DNA of 64,000 nucleotides from DATKRB01 sp035532415 (GCA_035532415.1 DATKRB010000062.1:1-64000), one strand, 5' to 3'; numbered from the stretch's first letter, positions 52,173-60,294 are shown. Notes: generated from the letters alone by a model not told the origin. Program-made: numbers and translations.

Positions 52173-52928
52173 CCGCCCGGATGCGGCCGTCCTGGCGCAG
52201 GCGACCACCGTCGCGAGCGGGACCGGCCACGCGAACACCGCCCACGTGGCACCCGCCCGGGCCAACCCCGCCAGAAGGTGGGCGATCGCCTCGCCGTCAC
52301 CCGCGTCGGCACCCGCCGGGGCCCCGCCGCTCGGCGGCCTGCCGCTCGACCGGCCGGCCTTCGGGACGGGACCGCCCCAGGTCACCTCCGATCGGCGAGC
52401 CTGCTCGGCGACGGCTGCCGGCGGGACATCCCAGAGGTTGACGGCCACCCCGGCCTCCTCGGCGACCAGCCTCGTCCCCCGGGACCCGCCGCCCACCCAC
52501 ACCTCGAGCCCACGGTCCCGAAGCGCCACGGCGCAGCGACCCAGCGCGGCCCGGCGCTCGTCCGCCGGGGCCGACGGTACCCCGTAGGCCTCGTTCTCGG
52601 CGGCGCTCTGGCGGTCACCGGTCCCGAGACCGGCGATGACCCTGCCGGGAGCGAGGACCGACAGCGCGCCGAACTCGGCCAACAGCACCCGGTCGGGCAC
52701 CAGCCCGATCCGGGCCACCAGGGTTCCGACGTGCACCCGCTCCGTCCGCCGGGCGACCATCCCGAGGAGCGGGAATGGTGCCAGCGCCGGGCGCTCGGGT
52801 TGGCCCATCGGCCAGAGGTGGTCGTAGCAGAACACGCCGTCCACCCCGGCTTCCTCGGCTGCTGCCGCAACGGCCAGTGCCTCGCCGGGCGTGTCGCGGA
52901 AGCTCGGGAGGATCACGCCGGTCTTCAC
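52170..52928 (-). CDS. LLM-class (luciferase-like) flavin-dependent oxidoreductase
   Basis: 252 residues, on the short side for the family (about 280-340). TIM-barrel signatures: GVILPSFRDTPGEALAVAAAAEEAGVDGVFCYDHLWPMG, LLGMVARRTERVHVGTLVARIGLVPDRVLLAEFGALSVLAPGRVIAGLGTGDR, and GLEVWVGGGSRGTRLVAEEAGVAVNLW. The residues after GGGSRG that bind FMN or F420 phosphate are present. It may use F420, common in actinobacteria, but this cannot be proven. Overlaps the ROK gene by 4 nt. Confidence 0.82.
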   Translation of the reverse strand: MKTGVILPSFRDTPGEALAVAAAAEEAGVDGVFCYDHLWPMGQPERPALAPFPLLGMVARRTERVHVGTLVARIGLVPDRVLLAEFGALSVLAPGRVIAGLGTGDRQSAAENEAYGVPSAPADERRAALGRCAVALRDRGLEVWVGGGSRGTRLVAEEAGVAVNLWDVPPAAVAEQARRSEVTWGGPVPKAGRSSGRPPSGGAPAGADAGDGEAIAHLLAGLARAGATWAVFAWPVPLATVVACARTAASGR

Positions 52929-54013
52929 GCCGGCAGCCCCCCGCCCGGTGCTGCCAGGGCGGCCCCGATCGCGCCGGCCCGCTCACCGAGCTCGGCCTCG
53001 ACGATCTCGATCCGTGGCCGGGCCGTCCCTCCCTCCACCATTCCGGCGAAGGCCCGCCGGGTGGGAGCGAGCAGGACCTCCCCGGCCTGGGCCAATCCCC
53101 CGCCCACCACGATCCGGGACGGGTCGAGCAGGGCGGCGAGGTTGGCCAAGCCGAGCGCGACCCACCGCCCGAGCTCCTCCATCACCGACAGAGCCCCCTC
53201 GTCCCCCTGCCGGGCCGCTTCCGTCACGTGCTCCCCCCGGACGTCCCCGGGATCTCCCCCGGCCAGAGCCACCACCCGGGCCAGGCTCCCGGCCCGGGCG
53301 GCCTCGCCGGCCAGGCGGCCCAGCGCCCCGCCCGACGCCAACCGCTCCCAGCAGCCGCGCCGGCCGCACGGGCACGGCGGCCCGCTCGGATCGACCACCA
53401 TGTGACCCACCTCGGCCGCGAAACCGGAGGATCCCGTGAGGACCCGACCACCGAGGACGACCCCTCCCCCGATGCCGGTTCCGAGGGTGACCATCAACAC
53501 GTTGTCGGCGCCCCTCGCCGCGCCGAGCCGATGCTCGGCCAACGTCGCGAGGTTGGTGTCGTTCTCGATGACCACCACCGGAGGCGGGGTGGCGGGGGTG
53601 GTCGGGGCCAAGCGCCTCGCGAGGAGCCTCCGGAAGTCCGTCCCCCCGGCGGCGGGCAGGTTCGGGGCGAACCGCAGCACCCCGGACCGGTCGACCATGC
53701 CGGGCATCCCCACCCCGATCACCGGGGTGCCGCCTTCGGCGGGGACGCGTCCGGCGCCGCCGGTTCCCCCGGCCACCCGTCCGGCGACGGCGGCCACCAC
53801 CTCGACGATCGCGTTGGCCACGTCCTCGCCGGTGGTTGCGACCGGTCCCGCGGGTCCCCCCGGCCGGGTCGGGGTCGGCACCCTCGCCTCGGCGACGACC
53901 AGGTCGTCCCGAAGGGCCACCCCGAGCACCTTGGTCCCGCCGACGTCCACCCCGAACACGATCTCGCCGGGTCCCCCGCCCGTCGGCGCCCCGCGAGGAT
54001 CGCCGGAGGTCAC
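52925..54013 (-). CDS. ROK-family sugar kinase, glucokinase-like
   Basis: 362 residues. VFGVDVGGTKVLGVAL is the ATP-binding motif; VGMPGMVDRSGVLRFAPNLP and VIENDTNLATLAEHRLGAARG flank the sugar site. GTGIGGGVVLGGRVLTGSSGFAAEVGHMVVDPSGPPCPCGRRGCWERLASG is the ROK signature with the zinc-type Cys motif CPCGRRGCWE. Streptomycete glucokinase GlkA has the same type of domain. The start overlaps the SRPBCC gene's stop by 4 nt and the stop overlaps the LLM gene by 4 nt: a tight operon. The N-terminus is Gly/Pro-rich. Confidence 0.88.
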   Translation of the reverse strand: MTSGDPRGAPTGGGPGEIVFGVDVGGTKVLGVALRDDLVVAEARVPTPTRPGGPAGPVATTGEDVANAIVEVVAAVAGRVAGGTGGAGRVPAEGGTPVIGVGMPGMVDRSGVLRFAPNLPAAGGTDFRRLLARRLAPTTPATPPPVVVIENDTNLATLAEHRLGAARGADNVLMVTLGTGIGGGVVLGGRVLTGSSGFAAEVGHMVVDPSGPPCPCGRRGCWERLASGGALGRLAGEAARAGSLARVVALAGGDPGDVRGEHVTEAARQGDEGALSVMEELGRWVALGLANLAALLDPSRIVVGGGLAQAGEVLLAPTRRAFAGMVEGGTARPRIEIVEAELGERAGAIGAALAAPGGGLPA

Positions 54014-54477
54014 CCGATGGACTCGGCCCGTGCCTTCATGTCACGGAGTGCGGTGGACATGATCCGGCTCTGGGCCCGCAGCTTGATGAACCCGGGGATC
54101 GGCACCCGGAGCTCCACCTCCAAATGGTAGGTGACCTCGGTGCCGTCGTCGGCGCCGTCGAAGACGTAGCTCCCGTCGAGCTTGGTCGTGATGTCGCCCT
54201 TGGTGAGGCGCCAGGCGAAGATCCGCGGGGCCCCCGAATAGTCGTAGGTCAAGGTGTAGCTGGTGCTCCGTCCGAAGGCTGCAGCCCGAAAGGTGACCAA
54301 GGTCGGTCGTCCCTCGTCGTCGCGCTCGTGGACGGTGACTTCTTTGATGTCCTGAGCCCACTCGGGGTAGCGCTCGATCTCCGCGGCGACCGCGAAGCAC
54401 CGCGCCGGGGATGCCGCTACCCTCATGCGCTCCGTGGCCTGATCCGCCACCGTCACCCTCCTGTCGGACCCGATCAC
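54010..54477 (-). CDS. SRPBCC-family (polyketide cyclase/dehydrase-like) protein
   Basis: 155 residues. ATERMRVAASPARCFAVAAEIERYPEWAQDIKEVTVHERD is the typical START-like N-terminal pattern. The domain continues to TYHLEVELRVPIPGFIKLRAQSRIMSTALRDMKARAE. Mycobacteria have an SRPBCC protein of this kind near their PimB gene (Rv2185c region). The ligand is unknown. A downstream GTG (VTVADQ) is an alternative start. Upstream of the ROK gene, with a 4-nt overlap. Confidence 0.82.
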   Translation of the reverse strand: MIGSDRRVTVADQATERMRVAASPARCFAVAAEIERYPEWAQDIKEVTVHERDDEGRPTLVTFRAAAFGRSTSYTLTYDYSGAPRIFAWRLTKGDITTKLDGSYVFDGADDGTEVTYHLEVELRVPIPGFIKLRAQSRIMSTALRDMKARAESIG

Positions 54478-54523
54478 GGGCTTCTCCGCTCACACAAGGA
54501 ACCGGGCACCTCGGTGAGTGCCG

Positions 54524-55669
54524 TCAGCCTGCCACTTCGGCGAGGGCCCGAGCCAGCCTAGGGGCGAGCCCGTCGTAGTCGAAGGATGCCAGCACGCGCT
54601 GCCGCCCCGCCTCCCCCATGCGTCGCCGGAGAGCGGGGTCGAGGAGCAGGCGGCGCAGGGTCAGGGCCACGTCGCCCGGGCGCTCGGGGTGGCGCACGAG
54701 CAGTCCGGTCACTGCGTCCTCAACGGCGTCGGCCGCCCCGCCGCTCCGGCCGGCCACCTGGGGGACCCCGGCCGAGGCGGCCTCGACGAAGACGATGCCG
54801 AACCCCTCCTGCTCGAGGCCGAACCACCGGTTTCGACAGGCCAGCGCGAACACGTCGGCAGCGCCCATCAACAGCCCCTTGTCCTCCTCCGACAGCCGGC
54901 CGAGCAACCGGACCGGAGCGCCCACGTCGGCGACGATCCTCCCGAGCCGGGCGGCATCGCGCCCGCTCCCACCGATCGCCACCGTCAGGTCGGGGATCGA
55001 GGGGGCGAGCAGGCCGGCCGCCTTCACCAGGACGTCCATGCCCTTGCGCGGCACCAGCCGGCTCACGCTCACGACCAGCAGGCCGTCGACAGGGAGACCC
55101 AGACGCCGGCGCGCCTCGACGCGCCCGGGCGCGTCGAGGGGGAGGAACTGGGACGACTCGACGCCCGGAGGGACGTCCACGACGGGAGGAAGCACCCCCC
55201 GGGCGGCGCGATCCGCCTCGGCCGCCGGGTACGGGCCGGCCGACACGACCAGAGCGGCGTGGCGCAACACGTGGGCCATCGCCTGGCGGCTGACCGGGAG
55301 GCGGCCGGGGACGGTGATCTCGGCGCCGTGGACGACCACCGCATAGGGCAGCCCGAGGTGAGGTCCGACGAGACCGAGAGGGAGGACCGGGTCGAGCACC
55401 ACCAACGAAGCCCCGACAGCGTCGGCGAGCCGCCGGATGCGCCGGACCGTCGATGGTGTCGGGAGGTAGAGGATGCGCCCGCGGGTCCGCTCGATGCGGA
55501 AGCCTGCCGCGGCCTGTTCGGCGTCGAACGCCGCATGGTCGGGATGGGAGCTGGCCGTCAGGACGGCGAAGCTGTCGGGGTCGAGGCGTCGCCAGAGCTC
55601 CCAGAGGTACGACTGGATACCGCCCACCTTCGGGGGGAAGTCGTTGGTCACGAGCAAATGGCGGCTCAC
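54524..55669 (-). CDS. GT4-family glycosyltransferase, PimB-like
   Basis: 381 residues. GT-B fold. N-terminal VTNDFPPKVGGIQSYLWELWRRL and HGAEITVPGRLPVSRQAMAHVLRHA; C-terminal VSRLVPRKGMDVLVKAAGLL, GEAGR-type end and the nucleotide-sugar site LEQEGFGIVFVEAASAGVPQVAGRSGGAADAV. These match the mannosyltransferases of phosphatidylinositol mannoside synthesis (PimB' type) and related glycolipid enzymes. GDP-mannose use is inferred from similarity and context. Acts at the inner membrane face. The small Cys gene is 33 nt upstream. Confidence 0.85.
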   Translation of the reverse strand: MSRHLLVTNDFPPKVGGIQSYLWELWRRLDPDSFAVLTASSHPDHAAFDAEQAAAGFRIERTRGRILYLPTPSTVRRIRRLADAVGASLVVLDPVLPLGLVGPHLGLPYAVVVHGAEITVPGRLPVSRQAMAHVLRHAALVVSAGPYPAAEADRAARGVLPPVVDVPPGVESSQFLPLDAPGRVEARRRLGLPVDGLLVVSVSRLVPRKGMDVLVKAAGLLAPSIPDLTVAIGGSGRDAARLGRIVADVGAPVRLLGRLSEEDKGLLMGAADVFALACRNRWFGLEQEGFGIVFVEAASAGVPQVAGRSGGAADAVEDAVTGLLVRHPERPGDVALTLRRLLLDPALRRRMGEAGRQRVLASFDYDGLAPRLARALAEVAG

Positions 55670-55702
55670 GCCGTTCGGCCCGGTCGGATCAGGCCGGCCC
55701 GA

Positions 55703-55918
55703 TCAGCCGGCCCGCTCCTCGAAGAGAAGGCTGGGCACGAGCCCCACCCGCTCGAGCAGCCGCATCGCCCGGGCCTCGTCGGCGTCGATGACCACCGCGT
55801 CTTCGGGGTCACGATCGAGCAGGAAGGTGACGACGCAGTCCTCACAGGCGTCGGTGTGTTGCATCGTGCACTGGTCACAGTCGATGGTGAGCGAAGGTGC
55901 GGGCGTCGACACTGGCAT
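55703..55918 (-). CDS. Small Cys-motif protein, function unknown
   Basis: 71 residues from ATG at 55918, preceded by GGAAGGGG. Core LTIDCDQCTMQHTDACEDCVVTFLLDR carries four cysteines as two CxxC pairs, fit for a zinc or Fe-S site. The rest is an amphipathic helix region (ADEARAMRLLERVGLVPSLLF). Similar short proteins sit near PimB-like genes in actinobacteria; no role is known. Confidence 0.7.
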   Translation of the reverse strand: MPVSTPAPSLTIDCDQCTMQHTDACEDCVVTFLLDRDPEDAVVIDADEARAMRLLERVGLVPSLLFEERAG

Positions 55919-55988
55919 GGGATTCCCCTTCCGGGCGATATGTCCTTGTTCTCCTTGTCGCTCACGATCCTGGCGGAAGGGTGTGACA

Positions 55989-56513
55989 TCAACGCTCGGG
56001 GGCTCGGAGCCTCGGGACCGCCGGGCCCCCGGCACCCGCACGGGCCCGGCGCACGTCGTCGGCGATCTGGGCAGGCCCCCAGGCGACACCCTCGGTCGCC
56101 ACTCGCGAGCGATATCCGTCCACGAGCACGAAGAACGGCGGGCCATGAACCCGGTAGGCGCGATACGCCGCGTCGGACATGAGCAACGGGACGCCGTCGG
56201 TCGCCCGCCGCCGCAGCTCGGCCGATCCCTCGGAGTCGGGTCCGCGGGTCACCACCACGGGAACCACGTCGTCGATCTCCGGCCAACCACCCGCCGACTC
56301 CGAGAGGACCCGCCAGACCGCCTGGCACCCGTCGCAGCGCGAAGAGAGGAAGAGCAGGAGGGTCCAGCGCTCCACGCCGGTGACGGCGACGGTCAGCTCC
56401 CGACCCGACAGGTCGACGCCGGCGAGGTCCGAGGTCGGCGTGGCCGGGGCGTCACGGTAGGTGGGGATCGCGACGAGGTCGAGACCCGCCGGGTCGGGCC
56501 GGTGCTCGGTCAC
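55989..56513 (-). CDS. Thioredoxin-like fold protein
   Basis: 174 residues from GTG at 56513, which overlaps the zinc-ribbon gene stop by 4 nt. LTVAVTGVERWTLLLFLSSRCDGCQAVWRVLSE contains a CDGC motif at the active-site position. IDDVVPVVVTRGP, GVPLLMSDAAYRAYRVHGPPFFVLVDGY shows the cis-Pro loop (GPPFFVLVD). No signal peptide or lipobox is evident, so it is probably cytoplasmic. Redox role is inferred. Confidence 0.72.
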   Translation of the reverse strand: MTEHRPDPAGLDLVAIPTYRDAPATPTSDLAGVDLSGRELTVAVTGVERWTLLLFLSSRCDGCQAVWRVLSESAGGWPEIDDVVPVVVTRGPDSEGSAELRRRATDGVPLLMSDAAYRAYRVHGPPFFVLVDGYRSRVATEGVAWGPAQIADDVRRARAGAGGPAVPRLRAPER

Positions 56514-56764
56514 CGACCCGAAGCGTGGGTGGCCGTGCCCGTCTGTTCGCCGGCGGGATCGGCACCGATCTCCTCCACCGCGTTCCCGTTGCCGCACCAC
56601 CGGCACGAGACCTCCTCGAAGGTCTCGCTCAGGACGACCTCCTCCTCCACCTTCAATTCGCCACCCACCGAGTAGTGGTGGAAGGCGCGGGTCGTCCGGG
56701 TGGCCGTCACGTCGAACCGGGTCAGGTTGCCGCAGGCCGTGCAGCGGTAGCGAGGAGCCGTCAC
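56510..56764 (-). CDS. Small zinc-ribbon protein
   Basis: 84 residues from GTG at 56764. RYRCTACGNLTRFDV and later EVSCRWCGNGNAVEEI form two CxxC knuckles. The middle part VGGELKVEEEVVLSE is beta-rich. Likely a zinc-binding protein of unknown partner. A TACCGT box lies 7 nt upstream, pointing to a leaderless start. Ends with a 4-nt overlap on the thioredoxin-like gene. Confidence 0.7.
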   Translation of the reverse strand: MTAPRYRCTACGNLTRFDVTATRTTRAFHHYSVGGELKVEEEVVLSETFEEVSCRWCGNGNAVEEIGADPAGEQTGTATHASGR

Positions 56765-56771
56765 GGCCCCA

Positions 56772-56777
56772 ACGGTA
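56772..56777 (-). promoter_or_regulatory. TACCGT -10 box before the zinc-ribbon gene
   Basis: TACCGT lies 7 nt before the GTG at 56764; no ribosome-binding site. Confidence 0.4.
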
Positions 56778-56799
56778 CTCGCGCGGGCTGCGGAGACCG

Positions 56800-57579
56800 T
56801 CAGAGGCGCCGGAGCAATTCCGTCTTCTTCGCCTCGAACTCGGTGGGGGTCACGATTCCTCGCCGGCGGAGGTCGTCGAGCTGAATGAGCTGCTCGGGAA
56901 CCGACACCGAGGGCGATCCCGCCGGCGGAAGGTCCGGCGGGAGGATCGACCGCGCCGGGGGCGGGACGAGGCCGGTGGGCTCGATGCCGTGCGGTGGGGT
57001 CGGGGCCTCTGCGACCGGGACCGGGACCGGTCGGGGGGCGACCACCGCCGGAGCCGGGCCTCGCGCTCCGGGGGGCAGACCCGGGTCCCACGCCCCACCG
57101 CGCCCCAGCTCGTCGAGCCGATTGTTGATCACCCGCTGCAGGGCCTTGGGACGGCGCACGTCGTCCACGGCGATCGCCTGGTTCTCCCCTTCCACCTCCA
57201 CGACGAGCCGCCCGACCCCCACGAGCCGCTCGAGCGGGGTCTGGGTACTGTGGATCTCGGTGATCCGCTGAAGCCGGAGCTGTAGGAGGTCCCGGCCCAG
57301 GAGCCCCCTGCGCAGGACCATCCGTTGCGTGGTCACGATCAGGCTCATCCCCGCCCACCGGATCATCCGGCCCGCCAACCAGACGGCCGGGACGACCACC
57401 ATCGCGGCAAGCACCCACCCGACCCCGACGGGGGCCCTGGGGAATTCGACCGCCACGGCGACGGCGACGGCGAGCGCCGCCAGGGTCAGGAACAGGGGGC
57501 CGAACACGAACACCCAGTGGGGCCGGAGATCGACCAGCACTTCCTCGCCGTCTGCAAGGAGATCGCGGGTGATCGGCAC
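56800..57579 (-). CDS. PH-domain membrane protein with C-terminal SHOCT
   Basis: 259 residues from GTG at 57579. Two membrane helices (HWVFVFGPLFLTLAALAVAVAVAV and GVGWVLAAMVVVPAVWLAGRMI), then a bPH2/YdbS-like PH domain: SLIVTTQRMVLRRGLLGRDLLQLRLQRITEIHSTQTPLERLVGVGRLVVEVEG. A Pro-rich linker leads to a C-terminal SHOCT motif, EQLIQLDDLRRRGIVTPTEFEAKKTELLRRL. Role in membrane or envelope stress is only inferred. A TACGCT box sits 6 nt before the GTG. Confidence 0.82.
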   Translation of the reverse strand: MPITRDLLADGEEVLVDLRPHWVFVFGPLFLTLAALAVAVAVAVEFPRAPVGVGWVLAAMVVVPAVWLAGRMIRWAGMSLIVTTQRMVLRRGLLGRDLLQLRLQRITEIHSTQTPLERLVGVGRLVVEVEGENQAIAVDDVRRPKALQRVINNRLDELGRGGAWDPGLPPGARGPAPAVVAPRPVPVPVAEAPTPPHGIEPTGLVPPPARSILPPDLPPAGSPSVSVPEQLIQLDDLRRRGIVTPTEFEAKKTELLRRL

Positions 57580-57585
57580 CCGGCC

Positions 57586-57591
57586 AGCGTA
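57586..57591 (-). promoter_or_regulatory. TACGCT -10 box before the PH-SHOCT gene
   Basis: TACGCT lies 6 nt before the GTG at 57579; consistent with leaderless transcription. Confidence 0.45.
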
Positions 57592-57747
57592 CCGGCGGCC
57601 CGGCCCGGGAACGGGCAACCGGGCGCCGGGATCCCGTTCCGGTCCTGGCGCCCGCCCCTCGGCGTCGGGGCGTGAGAGGTTCGCGTCCGGGCGCGCACCA
57701 TCTCCGGGCAGACTGAGCGGGCAACGTCGACACGCCGGGAGGACGAC

Positions 57748-58068
57748 ATGGCGATCACCGAGATCGAGCCGGAGGAATTGAAGGCCCGGCGCCGAGCGGG
57801 GGAGGACATCTTCCTCCTCGACGTGCGCGAGCCCGACGAGGTGGCCGAGTGGGCCTTCCCCGGTTCGGTCAACATCCCGTTGGGCCAGCTGGGAGCCAGG
57901 ACGGGCGAGCTCCCGACCGACCGGCCGATCGTGGTGGCGTGCCGCTCGGGCGCGCGGTCGGCGAGCGCGACCGAGGCCCTCAGCCGTGGGGGTTGGTCCG
58001 CCCAGAACCTCGCCGGGGGTGCCATCGCCTGGGTGTCGACCGAAGAGGCGGGCCCGGGCTCCTCGTAG
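57748..58068 (+). CDS. Rhodanese-like sulfurtransferase
   Basis: 106 residues. Single rhodanese domain: IFLLDVREPDEVAEWAFPGSVNIPLGQL, then the active loop VVACRSGARSASATEAL with the catalytic cysteine. GWSAQNLAGGAIAW is the C-terminal signature. GGAGGACGAC precedes the ATG. Moves sulfane sulfur to an acceptor that is not known here. Stands alone on the plus strand between minus-strand operons. Confidence 0.85.
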   Translation: MAITEIEPEELKARRRAGEDIFLLDVREPDEVAEWAFPGSVNIPLGQLGARTGELPTDRPIVVACRSGARSASATEALSRGGWSAQNLAGGAIAWVSTEEAGPGSS

Positions 58069-58143
58069 GGCCCGACACGCGGCAACCTCGATCGACGGGG
58101 CCCGACTGGCGTCCACCGGTACGCCAGATGCCAGACTGGTCCC

Positions 58144-58356
58144 ATGACTTCAGGTTGGAAGACGGTGCCCGTAGCGAGCCTCAAGCCCGGCGATCGCGTC
58201 CGCCACAGGTCGGGGACCGAGCTGACCGTCTCGAGGATCGACTCGGGCTTCCTCGGTCGCGAGGGTATGTCCGCGCTCATCGAGGACACATCCGAGCGGT
58301 GGTTGAAGGCCCCGGTACCAGACGACGGGGAGATCGAGCTCTGGTCCGAGGGCTGA
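58144..58356 (+). CDS. Small protein, function unknown
   Basis: 70 residues: a short beta-rich domain (VPVASLKPGDRVRHRSGTELTVSRIDSGFLG) resembling SH3-like or KOW-type folds in pattern only. EDTSERWLKAPVPDDGEIEL closes it. No clear ribosome-binding site or -10 box near the ATG, so the call depends on codon pattern and the compact domain-like sequence. Confidence 0.55.
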   Translation: MTSGWKTVPVASLKPGDRVRHRSGTELTVSRIDSGFLGREGMSALIEDTSERWLKAPVPDDGEIELWSEG

Positions 58357-58443
58357 CCCGACCCGGCCGCGTCCCAGGTCGGGTGCGCGTCGGGTCCGCC
58401 TCGGAGGCGACTCACGTCAGCACCGCCTCGGGACGCGAGCGCC

Positions 58444-59472
58444 TCAGATGAGCTGTACCTGGGTCAGGAGCCTCACCGCTTCGGACCCGTCGCCGAGGTC
58501 GGCAACGGAGATGGCGTTCGGTTGAAGCTGGTCGAAGGGGGTCTCGGCCTGCGCGGTGGTCACCCCCGAGGCGATCGGGTACTCGAAGCTGTCACCGCGG
58601 GCGATGATCTCCTGTGCCGCCTTGCTGGTGAGGAAAGCCAGGAACTTCTGCCCCTCGGCCTTGTGGTCGCTCGACTTCATGATGCCCGCACCGGAGACGT
58701 CGAGCACGTAGCCGGCGTCGTGCGGGGCGAAGTAGGCGATGTCCGAATGGGTGCCGGCAGCGCCCACCTGGGCCCGCTGGCGGTACCAGTAGTACTGGTC
58801 GATGATCCCGATCGCCGCCTTGCCCTTGTTCACCTCGTCGGTGACCGTCTCGTTGTCGGGGTAGATGTGGGAGCTCCCGGCGTTCGCCTTCAGCCCTTCG
58901 AGCCACTTCAGCGCCGCGGCGTCCCCGTAGGTTCTCGCCACCGACGTCACGATCGGCTGAAAGTCGGTCTCCGCCGGTGCGATGGCCAACTTGCCCTTCC
59001 ACTTCGGGTCGGCCAGCTGCATCACCGAGGTGGGGAGCTCGCTCGGCTTCAGCAGGGCCGTGTTGTACACCAGGACGCTGACCCGGGCCGAGACCCCGAC
59101 CCAATCGCCCCGGGGCGAATCGAACTTGGCGGGGGTCCTCGCCAGCGTCGACCGGTCGACGGGGCTCAGCAGTCCCTTTCCCTGCAGGTGTTGCAGCGGT
59201 GGCGAGTTCTCGGTGAAGAGGACGTCGGCCGGCGAATTGGAGCCCTCGGTCACGATCTGGTCCGCGAGCACATCCTCGTCGCCGCTCCGCACCTGCACGG
59301 CGATACCGGTCTTCTGCTCGAAGGCCGTCACGAGCGCCTCGGTCGTCTGCACGTGCTGGCCGCTGTAGAGCGTCAGCTGGCCGGCCGCCGAGGGCGAGCC
59401 ACCGCACGCGGTCAGCGATGCACCCGCGACGGCCGCAGCCGCCAGCACCGCTCCGACTCGCCCGATCCTCAT
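58444..59472 (-). CDS. Iron(III) ABC-transporter substrate-binding lipoprotein
   Basis: 342 residues. A lipoprotein signal (LAAAAVAGASLTAC, lipobox ending at C23) precedes a FbpA/FutA-like fold: GQLTLYSGQHVQTTEALVTAFEQKTGIAVQVRSGDED, LFTENSPPLQHLQGKGLLS, WVGVSARVSVLVYNT and the Tyr-rich IIDQYYWYRQRAQ that holds the ferric-binding tyrosines. No permease or ATPase gene lies next to it, so partners are elsewhere. An IdeR-like box upstream agrees with iron repression. The 5' leader holds a 13-bp tandem repeat. Confidence 0.87.
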   Translation of the reverse strand: MRIGRVGAVLAAAAVAGASLTACGGSPSAAGQLTLYSGQHVQTTEALVTAFEQKTGIAVQVRSGDEDVLADQIVTEGSNSPADVLFTENSPPLQHLQGKGLLSPVDRSTLARTPAKFDSPRGDWVGVSARVSVLVYNTALLKPSELPTSVMQLADPKWKGKLAIAPAETDFQPIVTSVARTYGDAAALKWLEGLKANAGSSHIYPDNETVTDEVNKGKAAIGIIDQYYWYRQRAQVGAAGTHSDIAYFAPHDAGYVLDVSGAGIMKSSDHKAEGQKFLAFLTSKAAQEIIARGDSFEYPIASGVTTAQAETPFDQLQPNAISVADLGDGSEAVRLLTQVQLI

Positions 59473-59515
59473 CCCCCGAGACCTCCTGCCGGGGCCGAGC
59501 TGCCGGGCCCGACCC

Positions 59516-59599
59516 GCTCCGCTTGCCTGCTCCGCTTGCCTGCTCCGCTTGCCTGCTCCGCTTGCCTGCTCCGCTTGCCTGCTCCGCTTGCCTGCTCCG
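59516..59599. repeat. 13-bp tandem repeat in the leader of the iron-binding protein gene
   Basis: Six full copies of CTTGCCTGCTCCG preceded by a 6-bp partial copy. It lies between the promoter/IdeR box and the ATG at 59472, so it would be transcribed as part of the leader. Confidence 0.9.
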
Positions 59600-59606
59600 C
59601 TTAATA

Positions 59607-59624
59607 TAAGGCCAGCCTAACTTA
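59607..59624. promoter_or_regulatory. IdeR/DtxR-like iron box
   Basis: TAAGGCCAGCCTAACTTA resembles the DtxR/IdeR consensus palindrome (TTAGGTTAGSCTAACCTAA). On the minus strand a TATATT -10 candidate (59603-59608) with an ATGAAA -35 candidate 17 nt upstream overlaps it, so bound repressor would block the promoter of the iron-binding protein gene. Confidence 0.7.
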
Positions 59625-59698
59625 TTTTCATTGGAGAGTGTAACTCCCTCCTCGTCGGGGCGGGGGACGGGGTGGGTCGATCCACCGGGCCCGGTCAC

Positions 59699-59704
59699 TA
59701 AAGT
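59699..59704 (+). promoter_or_regulatory. TAAAGT -10 box before the phosphatase gene
   Basis: TAAAGT ends 6 nt before the GTG at 59711; no ribosome-binding site. Confidence 0.45.
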
Positions 59705-59710
59705 GTCGCC

Positions 59711-60199
59711 GTGAACTCGGTACCCCTCGGCGACACGGTGACCGGGCAGCTGGTGCTCGGCTCGTTCACCGATGTCGGACCCGACCCCGACGGCGCCCTT
59801 GCGCTCGGGGGCTGCGATGTCCTGGTCAGCCTCATTCAGGACGACGAGATCAAGATGCGCTACCCGGACTACGGGGACTGGCTCGCCGACGCCGGGGATC
59901 GGGTCATCCGCCTCCCCATCCCCGACTACGGCGTCACCGACGACGACAAGCTCATGGAGCTGGTGGGCCAGATCGTGGGGATCGTGGGGCGGGGTACCTC
60001 GGTGCTGGTCCACTGCGGAGGCGGGATAGGGCGGGCCGGGGTGGTGGCCACCCTGGTGCTGGTATCCCTCGGGTGGGACCTTCCGGACGCCGCCGTGCAC
60101 GTCAGGGCCAACCGGCCGGGAGCTGGTCCGGACAGTCCGGACCAGCTCGCGCAGCTCGAGCGGGTGGCCGAGATCCTGACGCCCAGCCTGGGGGCCTGA
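59711..60199 (+). CDS. Dual-specificity/tyrosine phosphatase-like protein
   Basis: 162 residues from GTG. The CX5R signature is VLVHCGGGIGRAGVVATLVL. RVIRLPIPDYGVTDDDKL supplies a general-acid Asp region. N-terminal GQLVLGSFTDVG...GCDVLVSLIQDDE fits the CDKN3/DSP-like fold. In bacteria these remove phosphate from proteins or phosphoinositides; the substrate is unknown. Its stop codon lies inside the first copy of a 20-bp repeat. Confidence 0.78.
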   Translation: MNSVPLGDTVTGQLVLGSFTDVGPDPDGALALGGCDVLVSLIQDDEIKMRYPDYGDWLADAGDRVIRLPIPDYGVTDDDKLMELVGQIVGIVGRGTSVLVHCGGGIGRAGVVATLVLVSLGWDLPDAAVHVRANRPGAGPDSPDQLAQLERVAEILTPSLGA

Positions 60200-60294
60200 C
60201 CGGCCGGCAGTCCGGGTCGACCCTGACCGGCCGGCAGTCCGGATCGCCTGTGTCAGGCCGTGCGGGGCGCCGGGTCGCCGGGTCGCCGGGTCGC
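60196..60294. repeat. Two 20-bp repeats and three 8-bp repeats after the phosphatase gene
   Basis: CTGACCGGCCGGCAGTCCGG at 60196-60215 and 60223-60242; the first contains the TGA stop of the phosphatase. Then three copies of CGGGTCGC at 60271-60294, ending just before the coaE stop. Confidence 0.8.

Noticed and set aside
47558..52312. A 1584-codon minus-strand open frame covering four genes
   Set aside because: Only the part below 49981 has GAF, GGDEF and EAL motifs. The upstream part is out-of-frame sequence of the acyltransferase and aminotransferase genes, which have clear motifs in their own frames.
59516..59599. Possible CRISPR-like array
   Set aside because: The 13-bp units are directly adjacent with no spacers, so it is a plain tandem repeat.
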